From positions 62,001 to 126,000 of the forward strand of contig CAMDHZ010000004.1 in the NCBI GenBank assembly GCA_945898275.1: a stretch of DNA of 64,000 nt, written 5' to 3'. The notes below the pieces were generated by a model. That model had not been told where the DNA came from and made no database searches. It was given only the letters and a program-made list of their open reading frames with translations. A program made the translations under genes and the position numbers. Of the stretch, positions 56,176 to 63,184 are shown piece after piece (position 1 is the stretch's first letter; each line of letters opens with the position of its first letter). This DNA is from Chitinophaga pinensis (GTDB lineage Bacteria; Bacteroidota; Bacteroidia; UKL13-3).

Positions 56176-56856
56176 ATGGCTGAACCAATATTAGTTGCAA
56201 AGGATATTCGAAAAAGCTTCACAGACCCAGTAGAAGTTGAAATTTTGCATGGCATAAATTTCTCTGTTCAGAAAGGAGAATTCGCTTCTATCATAGGTAA
56301 ATCTGGATGTGGAAAATCAACCTTGCTTTATATTCTATCTACTATGGATACCGATTATAAAGGTGAACTTTGGATAGATGGAGAAGAAATGAGCAAGAAG
56401 TCAGAAAAAGAATTGGCACGTGTTCGAAACAAGAAAATAGGCTTTGTTTTTCAGTTTCATTATTTGCTCAATGAATTTAGTGTGCTAAAAAATGTGATGC
56501 TACCCGCACTCAAATTGAATGAATTGTCTGAGGAAGAAATCAAAGAAAATGCCTTGAAAAAATTAGAAGTGCTCGGCATAAGAAATTTAGCAGATAAACC
56601 CGCCAACCAATTATCTGGCGGGCAAAAACAAAGGGTTGCAATAGCACGGTCGCTCATCAACAATCCTGCTATTATTATGGCAGATGAACCCACGGGAAAT
56701 TTAGATACTGCCAACTCTAGAATTGTGTATGAAACCTTTAAAGAGTTATCAGAATTGTTTCAGCAAACCTTATTGGTGGTTACACATGATCCTTCGTTTG
56801 CAGAAGGAACTACAAGGATTATTGAAATGGAGGATGGCAATATTATTAGGCATTAA
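56176..56856 (+). CDS. ABC transporter ATPase (MacB/LolD type)
   Basis: Cytoplasmic ATPase that drives the permease. All motifs are intact in 226 residues: Walker A GKSGCGKST near 39-47, Q-loop FVFQFHYLL, signature LSGGQKQRVAIA near 145, Walker B AIIMADEPTG, and the H-loop VVTHD. The length and the DLNxL-free HYLLNEFSVLKNVMLPAL segment are typical of the LolD/MacB-ATPase group. It ends the adaptor-permease-ATPase operon. No outer-membrane channel gene is part of this operon, so a TolC protein encoded elsewhere, perhaps the one near 5 kb, would be needed for a complete exporter. Confidence 0.94.
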   Translation: MAEPILVAKDIRKSFTDPVEVEILHGINFSVQKGEFASIIGKSGCGKSTLLYILSTMDTDYKGELWIDGEEMSKKSEKELARVRNKKIGFVFQFHYLLNEFSVLKNVMLPALKLNELSEEEIKENALKKLEVLGIRNLADKPANQLSGGQKQRVAIARSLINNPAIIMADEPTGNLDTANSRIVYETFKELSELFQQTLLVVTHDPSFAEGTTRIIEMEDGNIIRH

Positions 56857-56916
56857 GTAGGTGTAAATACATAAGTAAAACATATAAATTGTGTTTGCTT
56901 ATCTTTACGCCCTTAC

Positions 56917-59043
56917 ATGAACACACAAGAAATTTACGCCAAAGTAGCCTCAGAAGCCAATTTAAGGACAGCCCAAGTGGGCACCACGCACAAATTAATT
57001 TTAGAAGCTTGCACTACCCCTTTTATCGCTCGATACCGAAAAGAAGCAACAGGTGGGTTAGATGAGGTGCAAATTGAACTTGTTAGAAATAGGGTTGCTC
57101 AATTAGAAACACTTCTAAAACGCAAGCAATCGATTTTAGAAACAATAGAAAGTCAAGGTAAACTCACCAAAGAACTTACAGCACAAATTCATAATTGCTG
57201 GGAAGAAAACGTATTGGAAGATTTATATTTACCCTACAAACCCAAAAGAAAAACACGCGCCAGTGTTGCTCGCGAACGTGGACTTGAACCTCTGGCAAAT
57301 TGGATTTTAACAGCCTCCAACGCCTCGGTTCAAACCGAAGCCAGCAAATACTTAAATAAAGAAGTGCCCAATGAGGAAGCGGCATTGCAAGGCGCAAGAG
57401 ATATTATTGCCGAGGGTATTAACGAAGATGCCAATGTGCGCACACGGATAAGAAATAGATTTGAAAAACAATCCTTGGTTCAAACCAAATTAGTAAAAGG
57501 CAAAGAAACCGAAGGTGCCAAGTATAGAGATTATTTTAACTTTGAAGAGGCTGCTAGCAAATGTCCATCGCATCGTTTATTGGCAATTTTTAGGGCAGAA
57601 GAGGAAGGAATAATTAGACTTTCTATTTCACCCGAAGAAGAAGAGGTTGTGAATGGTTTAGCACCCCTGTTCGTCAAAAGAAACAATGAAGCAAGTCAGC
57701 AGATTTCTTTGGCCTTAACCGATGCTTGCAAAAGATTATTGTTCCCCTCAATAGAAAACGAATACCGCAAAACCCTTAAAGCTAAAGCAGATGAAGAGGC
57801 CATTCATGTGTTTGCCGAAAACGTAAAGCAATTATTATTATCTGCTCCTTTGGGCAATAAACGCATTTTGGGTATAGACCCAGGCTTTCGTTCGGGTTGT
57901 AAAATAGTTTGTCTTTCTACAGAAGGAAATTTATTGGCAGATGCTGTAGTGTATCCCCATGAGCCGCAGCAACAAACCACCCAAGCCACAAGGATTTTAT
58001 TAGATTTGGTTACTGCTTTTGACATTGAAGCCATAGCTATAGGCAACGGAACCGCTGGTAGAGAAACCGAAAGCTGGATTCGTGAAATTAAGTTTGCTAA
58101 AACCGTTCAGGTATTTATGGTGAACGAAAATGGGGCTTCAGTTTACTCCGCTTCAGAAATTGGTAGGGACGAATTTCCAGACAAAGACATTACCGTGCGC
58201 GGGGCTGTTTCTATTGGCAGAAGGCTTGCAGACCCATTGGCCGAATTGGTAAAAATAGACCCAAAATCGATTGGTGTGGGGCAATACCAGCATGATGTTG
58301 ACCAAGCCAAGCTTAAACAAAAACTAGATGCAGTGGTAGTTTCTTGCGTAAATCAAGTGGGCGTAAATGTAAATACTGCCAGTAAAAGTTTACTCACTTA
58401 TGTTTCTGGTTTGAACCAAACCTTGGCGCAAAACATAGTGGATTTTCGACAGGCTAATGGGTCTTTTAAAAGCAGAGCACAATTAAATAAAGTGCCACGT
58501 TTGGGAGCCAAAGCTTTTGAGCAAGCCGCTGCTTTTTTACGCATTCCAAATGCAAAAAATATTTTGGATAACAGTGCAGTACATCCAGAAAGCTATGCGG
58601 TTGTTGAAGCAATGGCAAAGCAACAAAATTGTAAGGTAGAAGACTTGGTTCAACAAGAAACCTTGCGCAAACAAATTAATCTAAACGCTTTGGTGAATGC
58701 CCAAACAGGGATGTTTACCTTAAAGGATATATTGGCAGAATTGGCAAAACCAGGTAGAGACCCAAGGCCAGCATTGGAAGCATTTACATTTGCAGATGTT
58801 AGAAAGCCAGAAGATTTATATGAAGGCATGGTATTGCCAGGGATTGTAACCAATATTACGCGCTTTGGATGCTTTGTAGATATTGGCGTAAAACAAGACG
58901 GCATGGTACATATTTCTCAGTTGGCCAACAAATACGTATCCGACCCAAATACAGTTGTTAAATTACAACAGCAAGTGAAGGTAAAAGTTATGGAAGTTGA
59001 TTTAGAAAGAAAGCGAATTAGTCTTTCTATGAAAGAGGTTTAA
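56917..59043 (+). CDS. tex: Tex-family RNA-binding transcription accessory protein
   Basis: Conserved cytoplasmic nucleic-acid-binding protein of 708 residues. The N-terminal Tex domain (about 1-200) contains TPFIARYRKEATGGLDE. A YqgF/RNase H-like domain begins near 312 (RILGIDPGFRSGCKI). Helix-hairpin-helix motifs follow near 480-560 (NVNTASKSLLTYVSGLNQTLAQNI). An S1 domain closes the protein (about 630-700; GMVLPGIVTNITRFGCFVDIG, MVHISQL). Length and order are standard. The gene carries three exact copies of the dispersed decamer (57327, 57477, 58408), the densest cluster in the window. A TATCTTTA box at 56900-56907 is a possible -7 element. Confidence 0.95.
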   Translation: MNTQEIYAKVASEANLRTAQVGTTHKLILEACTTPFIARYRKEATGGLDEVQIELVRNRVAQLETLLKRKQSILETIESQGKLTKELTAQIHNCWEENVLEDLYLPYKPKRKTRASVARERGLEPLANWILTASNASVQTEASKYLNKEVPNEEAALQGARDIIAEGINEDANVRTRIRNRFEKQSLVQTKLVKGKETEGAKYRDYFNFEEAASKCPSHRLLAIFRAEEEGIIRLSISPEEEEVVNGLAPLFVKRNNEASQQISLALTDACKRLLFPSIENEYRKTLKAKADEEAIHVFAENVKQLLLSAPLGNKRILGIDPGFRSGCKIVCLSTEGNLLADAVVYPHEPQQQTTQATRILLDLVTAFDIEAIAIGNGTAGRETESWIREIKFAKTVQVFMVNENGASVYSASEIGRDEFPDKDITVRGAVSIGRRLADPLAELVKIDPKSIGVGQYQHDVDQAKLKQKLDAVVVSCVNQVGVNVNTASKSLLTYVSGLNQTLAQNIVDFRQANGSFKSRAQLNKVPRLGAKAFEQAAAFLRIPNAKNILDNSAVHPESYAVVEAMAKQQNCKVEDLVQQETLRKQINLNALVNAQTGMFTLKDILAELAKPGRDPRPALEAFTFADVRKPEDLYEGMVLPGIVTNITRFGCFVDIGVKQDGMVHISQLANKYVSDPNTVVKLQQQVKVKVMEVDLERKRISLSMKEV

Positions 59044-59063
59044 AAATCCTTAGGAGAAAAATC

Positions 59064-59453
59064 TTAATGCCTATCAGTATATTTATGTGGAACAAGATGT
59101 CCGCTTTTAGGTTTATACGTTAGGTAGGTTATTACCATTCCAAGTTCCTCTGCTGAAACTTTTTCTTCTGTTAAATCAGAGTCGTGTCTTTCATTGGCTG
59201 CTCTAATTAAATAGGCATCTAACTGCTCAAATGTAAAGTCTGGAATTATGTCTTTACCCAATTTTTTGATATTATGACAGTTAGCGCAATGAAGGTTGTA
59301 TAGTACTTTTCCTTTTTCGCAAATATCTTGGTAGGCATTTTGGGTGGTAGGACTCATTTCGGTTGGAAACAAGTAAACTTGTTTTTTTGAAGTGCTACAT
59401 GCAAAAATTAGCATACTTATAAAAATAATCGTTAACGCAGTTTTCTTATTCAT
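59064..59453 (-). CDS. Small c-type cytochrome lipoprotein
   Basis: Predicted periplasm-facing lipoprotein of 129 residues with a single covalently bound heme. The signal MNKKTALTIIFISMLIFAC has its lipid Cys at 19. The heme motif CANCH lies near 57-61, after GKVLYNLHCANCHNI, which is a typical cytochrome c start. A Met suited as the axial ligand occurs in ELGMVITYL near 108. The gene is convergent with tex and ends 20 bases after it. The partner oxidoreductase is unknown; the di-heme peroxidase and cytochrome/copper protein of this window are possible but distant partners. Confidence 0.82.
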   Translation of the reverse strand: MNKKTALTIIFISMLIFACSTSKKQVYLFPTEMSPTTQNAYQDICEKGKVLYNLHCANCHNIKKLGKDIIPDFTFEQLDAYLIRAANERHDSDLTEEKVSAEELGMVITYLTYKPKSGHLVPHKYTDRH

Positions 59454-59735
59454 GGGGTTTTTTTGTCAAACCAGATACAACTTACTTATTCGCTAGCAAG
59501 ATAATAAATAAAAAAAATGGGAGACGAATTTTCATTTGCCTCTCAAAAAAAAGTACTGCAATCTAATGTTGGGTTTGGAAATAATACTATTGAAGTAATG
59601 AAATCAATTTTAGTTAAAACTACAGTCTTTTTGTGAACAGCTTTTTGGTTAAAAGTTTGGTTTGGCTGCAGTAAAAAGAGGGGTGTTTAACTATGTTAAA
59701 GCACCATCAAACAAAAGGTGTAAAAAAGCTAAAAC

Positions 59736-59831
59736 TCACTTTTTCTTGTGTTCAAACTTATAAATTACCCAACCAAAACCAACCACTAGGTGAAGCAATA
59801 CAATTGCAAATATTATTTTTCCAAAAATCAT
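59736..59831 (-). CDS. Possible 31-residue single-helix membrane protein
   Basis: A short frame starting at the ATG at 59831 encodes MIFGKIIFAIVLLHLVVGFG followed by a Tyr and a basic tail ending in three Lys. This is one membrane helix with a positive C-terminus, a plausible small membrane protein. The frame stays open upstream to 59918, but that part has no protein-like character and contains a GGTTTGAACC decamer at 59855. I do not recognise a family. The size makes chance likely enough to keep confidence low. Confidence 0.35.
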   Translation of the reverse strand: MIFGKIIFAIVLLHLVVGFGWVIYKFEHKKK

Positions 59832-59979
59832 GATACAAAGGTAGGGTAGGTTTCGGTTTGAACCTAAATGATATCGCTCAGGAAAGTGTGTAACAAAAGC
59901 TACAAAAGTGTGGAGCAAGGCTTTGGTCGGTCTATTGGGTAGAATTAAAAATAAGCCTATCTTAGCAGCCCTAGATTTT

Positions 59980-60051
59980 GCACTCGTAGTTCAATGGATA
60001 GAATTTCAGATTCCGGTTCTGAAGATGGGGGTTCGAATCCCTTCGAGTGCA
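59980..60051 (+). tRNA. tRNA-Arg (anticodon CCG)
   Basis: A full cloverleaf can be drawn. Acceptor stem GCACTCG (59980-59986) pairs with CGAGTGC (60044-60050). The D arm is GTTC-loop-GAAT. The anticodon stem TCAGA/TCTGA encloses the loop TTCCGGT with anticodon CCG. The T arm has the loop TTCGAAT and stem GGGGG/CCCTT with two G-U pairs. The discriminator is A, and CCA is not encoded. CCG decodes the Arg codon CGG. Confidence 0.92.
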
Positions 60052-60118
60052 CTTGAATTAAAATACTAACCGTAAAGTTCCATAAAGGTTATCTCGAAGA
60101 GAGTTGTGTATTAAATGA

Positions 60119-60161
60119 CCTAGCGATCTTAGCGTAAAACTTAGCGTTCTTTGCGTTGAAA
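60119..60161. repeat. CTTAGCG/CTTTGCGTT low-complexity repeat
   Basis: A short stretch repeats the words CTTAGCG and CTTTGCGTT (around 60126-60161) in non-coding DNA between the tRNA and the lipocalin gene. The same word family is, from memory, scattered in intergenic DNA of many Bacteroidota. No open reading frame or hairpin explains it. Confidence 0.4.
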
Positions 60162-60190
60162 GAATATGCTATACTGCAATTATGTTTAGG

Positions 60191-60721
60191 CTACAAAGCT
60201 TCTGCTTGTGCAATCAAGATTAACTTTTGCGTATCGTACCCGCGTTTGGTTAGTCTTTTTAAAATATCATTGTAAATAGCTTTATCCATTTGTGGTGTGC
60301 GAGATAAAATCCATAGATAATCATTGGAGCTACTGCCCACTGCTGCCCATTGGTAATTAGGGTCGAGTTCAATGACAAAATAATCTGCATAAAAAAACCA
60401 AAAGAAGGCTACTTTTAACTTAGCTGGCTCAGCAGGGTTAGATACTTTTGCTTTACCAATGGCCTCCGACCTTTTTCCGGTTAAGCTATTTTTGTAGCCA
60501 GCATTTACTACTTTTATTTTGCCATCTGGGCGTATAGAATAGGTGGCAGTAACACCTACCAAGCCGCGTTCAAACGAATGGTCATAGCGTGCAATTTCAT
60601 ACCATTGGCCTAAATACCTTTCTAGGTCAAATTGAGCAACTGCGGTTTTGTCTATCATTGTTTGTTGGCCTTGGCATGCAGTGAAGATAATCAGAAAGGA
60701 AATGGCAATGAGGGTTTTCAT
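60191..60721 (-). CDS. blc: Bacterial lipocalin (Blc-like outer-membrane lipoprotein)
   Basis: Outer-membrane lipoprotein of 176 residues that binds lysophospholipids or other lipids and is linked to envelope maintenance. The lipoprotein signal ends with LIIFTAC (Cys16). The first lipocalin motif is FDLERYLGQWYEIARYD (about 31-47), with the invariant GxW. The third motif includes LWILSRTPQMD near 131-141, and the strand YFVIELDPNYQWAAVGS is typical of Blc. The protein ends in the usual helix with KRGYDTQKLI. It is followed 18 bases upstream, in transcription order, by a small unknown gene, so the two may be co-transcribed. Confidence 0.92.
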   Translation of the reverse strand: MKTLIAISFLIIFTACQGQQTMIDKTAVAQFDLERYLGQWYEIARYDHSFERGLVGVTATYSIRPDGKIKVVNAGYKNSLTGKRSEAIGKAKVSNPAEPAKLKVAFFWFFYADYFVIELDPNYQWAAVGSSSNDYLWILSRTPQMDKAIYNDILKRLTKRGYDTQKLILIAQAEAL

Positions 60722-60739
60722 TTTTTTGTATTTTTATAA

Positions 60740-61150
60740 TTACTCCAAATCCTGCAAATCCATGGCATCTACACTATCTTCTTTGATAACTTGATGTTTT
60801 TCTAAAGCCTTTTGGTTTTGTTCGTTCAAGGTCCAGCTATCCGAGGTTGTGGTTTGCAACCAAGTATTACCCGATTTTCTAAACACCTGAACTGAGAGCC
60901 CAAAGGTTTCTTGAAAGACCTGTTCTAAAGCTGCAACACTCATTGTTCCCTGAATAGAAAGACTTCCTTCTTCGTTATTTTGTTGCACATCTGCAATGCT
61001 TAAATGACTTTCTAAAGTATCTTGTTTGGCTGAACCAACTGCTTGTAAATGCTCGCCTTTATAAAATTCAAGTTTGAGGAAAGGAAATAAGGAATGAAAC
61101 GCTTCTTGGACTTCGTGCAATGTTTTACTTTTTTCAATAATCATTTCCAT
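60740..61150 (-). CDS. Conserved-looking small protein of unknown function
   Basis: I do not recognise the family with certainty. The 136-residue protein is soluble and acidic. An alpha/beta segment starts HEVQEAFHSLFPFLKLEFYKG, and a second block reads SVAALEQVFQETFGLSVQVFRKSGNTW, followed by a polar Gln/Glu-rich tail ending in DAMDLQDLE. There is no signal peptide or membrane helix. The layout resembles small Bacteroidota proteins of unknown role that often accompany envelope or stress genes. It starts the two-gene unit with the lipocalin gene, 18 bases apart. Confidence 0.7.
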   Translation of the reverse strand: MEMIIEKSKTLHEVQEAFHSLFPFLKLEFYKGEHLQAVGSAKQDTLESHLSIADVQQNNEEGSLSIQGTMSVAALEQVFQETFGLSVQVFRKSGNTWLQTTTSDSWTLNEQNQKALEKHQVIKEDSVDAMDLQDLE

Positions 61151-61581
61151 GTTATGTTGTATTAAATTTTATCAATTAGCTTGATGTTGTAAAGGTACAC
61201 CATTGCAGTTGCCATTGCAGTGATTTTAATCAGAAAAGGAATTGTAGCAACACCTAAACTATATTCTTGCGACGAAAATGTAAATTAACTGCTGCATTTT
61301 TGCGGTGATTAAGTAGTATGATATTGAATGGTTAATTGAAAAAGGGATAATTAAAGCCTATGCCGAGGGCGGTCGCAGCACAAATTATACCTTGATCGTT
61401 ATTTGAAAATATTTGAAGAAAATATTTTGAGTACAAATCAAAACTTCTCATGCGGGTGTAGTCTTTTGGACTTATTATTGGCTCAAGACTTAATAATAAA
61501 TTAATCTTTTTGGTTCAATACCAATAATTTAACAGAAATTATTCAAGAAATTTCCTCAATATTGAAGTTAAATTTTACGAT
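61151..61581. other. Intergenic region between divergent genes
   Basis: This 431-base gap must contain promoters for both flanking genes. Apart from a short translated remnant at 61317-61406 (listed separately), I see no gene, no RNA fold and no strong terminator. Direct repeats of the word CCATTGCAGT occur near 61200-61222. The last 100 bases before the plus-strand gene are very AT-rich. Confidence 0.5.
61317..61406 (+). pseudogene. Possible remnant of a winged-helix protein C-terminus
   Basis: One frame between a stop at 61314 and a stop at 61404 reads DIEWLIEKGIIKAYAEGGRS and then TNYTLIVI. The IEKGIIK and GGRSxxY words resemble the wing of winged-helix DNA-binding domains as found in transcription regulators or the C-termini of ATP-binding helicase-like proteins. 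No start codon or upstream domain is present, so if real it is a leftover fragment. The evidence is weak. Confidence 0.25.
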
Positions 61582-62337
61582 ATGAAAAAAATACTTATAC
61601 TACTTATTTTCTGTTGGGCAGCGATGAGTGCAATTTCACAGCCTAGGCCTGCTCCAAAACCTGCCGCTGCGCCTGTTGCAAAAAAACCTTCTGGTCCTTC
61701 TCCTTATGTGCTTAAAAAGGATTATGATTCTTTGAGCACCTCCTTAAAAAATCAAGTGAAAGCTATGCAAGGCACACTTAGTTCTATCAGAGGAAGCATT
61801 GGCAACAAAGACCAACAACTAAATGCACTTGCAAACCAAATGAAGCAAGTGGTTGAAGTTTTGAATTCTACCAATTTCAAAATCAACTTAACTTCTGATT
61901 CTTTAAATAAAACCCGAACTTCAATTGAAGAGGTTCAAGCCGAATCTAAAAGCGGAATTACTGAGTTGAAAGCCTTAAACGAAAAACTCAACATGCAGGT
62001 TATGTTGTTATGGGTGATTTCAATTGCTGGGCTATTATTGGCAATTTTTGCCTTGATGACTGGTAAAAAACAATTGAAGGCAGCCGAAAGTGCACAGCTT
62101 GTTAGGCTAGCTGCTATGGAGCGCACTTTGCAAGATAGCAAAATTGCCTTAGATGAACATTTGAAGAATTTCGAAACTAAACTGAGCGTAGAAACTAGAA
62201 GTGCACAACATTATACAGAACGTCAAAGTAATGTTTTAAAGGAAGGTCTTCAAAACATGAATGATTTTGTGAATGGCTTAAAAGATGACATGCAAGCACT
62301 CTCTAATGAGGTGCAATCGCTTAAGGATAAAAAGTAG
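61582..62337 (+). CDS. Envelope protein with coiled coils and one membrane helix, function unknown
   Basis: I do not recognise a family. The 251-residue protein has a signal sequence ending at AISQ (about 19), then a Pro/Ala/Lys-rich linker (about 20-38). A coiled coil follows (about 45-130), then a membrane helix at about 137-160 (LLWVISIAGLLLAIFALMT), and a second coiled coil to the end. This topology suggests a protein with a long periplasmic rod and a cytoplasmic rod, similar to scaffold-like membrane proteins. No catalytic residues are visible. It is preceded by a long AT-rich leader and is convergent with the DUF6169 gene. Confidence 0.65.
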   Translation: MKKILILLIFCWAAMSAISQPRPAPKPAAAPVAKKPSGPSPYVLKKDYDSLSTSLKNQVKAMQGTLSSIRGSIGNKDQQLNALANQMKQVVEVLNSTNFKINLTSDSLNKTRTSIEEVQAESKSGITELKALNEKLNMQVMLLWVISIAGLLLAIFALMTGKKQLKAAESAQLVRLAAMERTLQDSKIALDEHLKNFETKLSVETRSAQHYTERQSNVLKEGLQNMNDFVNGLKDDMQALSNEVQSLKDKK

Positions 62338-62365
62338 TTTGAGGTGGTTGGTGGTAAAATCAGCA

Positions 62366-62872
62366 TTATTTCTGAAGGCTGTCAACCACTTCATTAAATG
62401 CATTTTCCAAAAGATTTGAAAAGGAATTCTCTTTATGAAAGATTAGACTGACGTAATGGTTCGTATCTTCATCAGTTATTATTATTTTATCTACCTTTAT
62501 TAGGTTAATTTTAATAGCGCTTTTTAAGTACCATCTATTAAATTTCCTATGTCTTGTTAATGCTCTTTTGTCTGAGCTATCACATAAATAAATAATAGAG
62601 TGTTGATGATTTTCGAAAAAATGGCTAACAATTTCTTCAATAGTTTTCTGCACTTCAATATCTAAGGGGGCATTCTTCGAAGTTGTATTTTCAATTATTA
62701 AGCCAAAGACGTTTGAAATTTCCGCAAAGGAACTAGTACCCTCAAATAAATATAAAGCATCAATAAACGCTATTTTATATTCAATTTGATTTTTAGAAGT
62801 AAAGGAGTAATTAAAAGTTTCTAAATCAAGAACGACCTTATATAGGCATTGTAAGTTTAATGCCTTTTTCAT
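62366..62872 (-). CDS. DUF6169-like protein
   Basis: Cytoplasmic protein of 168 residues. The block SIIYLCDSSDKRALTRHRKFNRWYLKS (read here as two parts, IIYLCDSSDKRA and RHRKFNRWY) and the end LIFHKENSFSNLLENAFNEV strongly recall a Bacteroidota family of unknown function that I know as DUF6169. There is no signal peptide. The start overlaps the end of an upstream 72-residue gene by 35 bases in a different frame, a layout typical of small two-gene cassettes such as toxin-antitoxin or regulator pairs. The Arg/His/Lys cluster might contact nucleic acid, but that is speculation. Confidence 0.75.
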   Translation of the reverse strand: MKKALNLQCLYKVVLDLETFNYSFTSKNQIEYKIAFIDALYLFEGTSSFAEISNVFGLIIENTTSKNAPLDIEVQKTIEEIVSHFFENHQHSIIYLCDSSDKRALTRHRKFNRWYLKSAIKINLIKVDKIIITDEDTNHYVSLIFHKENSFSNLLENAFNEVVDSLQK

Positions 62873-63056
62873 GGAGGGTTTTAATCGATATTTGTCCTTT
62901 AAGATATAAACCTACAGATTTTTTATCAGCTATAAATTTTTTAGCTGAATGCAACATTTTCTGTTTGTTTTTAACCTTTTCCATGTCAATGCAAATATAT
63001 TTGGTTTTTTCATTTTGCAAGTTGTCCCGATAATTATTTATTGCTTTTGTTTTCAT
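62838..63056 (-). CDS. Small basic protein overlapping the DUF6169-like gene
   Basis: The 72-residue protein starts at the ATG at 63056 (an in-frame extension reaches 63071). It is basic and helical: the first half reads NNYRDNLQNEKTKYICIDME and the second half contains AKKFIADKKSVGLYLKGQIS and a conserved-looking TLHEKGIKLTMPI end. It has no known motif. Because it precedes and overlaps the DUF6169-like gene by 35 bases, the two are probably translated together. It could be the labile partner of a toxin-antitoxin-like pair; this is inferred from layout only. Confidence 0.6.
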   Translation of the reverse strand: MKTKAINNYRDNLQNEKTKYICIDMEKVKNKQKMLHSAKKFIADKKSVGLYLKGQISIKTLHEKGIKLTMPI

Positions 63057-63184
63057 GATTTTTTGTGGCAAATTAAGATTGAAGATTAAAAATTCTCTTT
63101 TTTTACTAGTAGTTTAATCCTACTTCTTAGATATCTTTTTGCTATTAGGTTCAAGTATTTACCTTTGTCATTTACTGAAAATAT

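Larger units (their letters stand above)
14112..59864. repeat. Dispersed near-palindromic decamer GGTTCAAACC / GGTTTGAACC (15 exact copies)
   Basis: Exact copies start at 14112, 18362, 27229, 29715, 36665, 40935, 41189, 43053, 51099, 52922, 54834, 57327, 57477, 58408 and 59855. The fully palindromic form GGTTCGAACC lies at 32078, and one-base variants at 22807, 32444, 37499, 40952 and 42727. Many copies extend to TCGGTTTGAACCGA or TTGGTTTGAACCAA. Most lie within genes, on both strands and in more than one reading frame (peptides VQT, GSN and GLN). Three are intergenic. The entry spans first to last copy; the intervening DNA is not part of the repeat. Confidence 0.85.

Noticed and set aside
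59460-59735. Possible non-coding RNA in the gap after the cytochrome lipoprotein gene
   Set aside because: No stable long hairpin, no promoter-terminator pair and no recognisable RNA family was visible; the DNA is low-complexity AT-rich.
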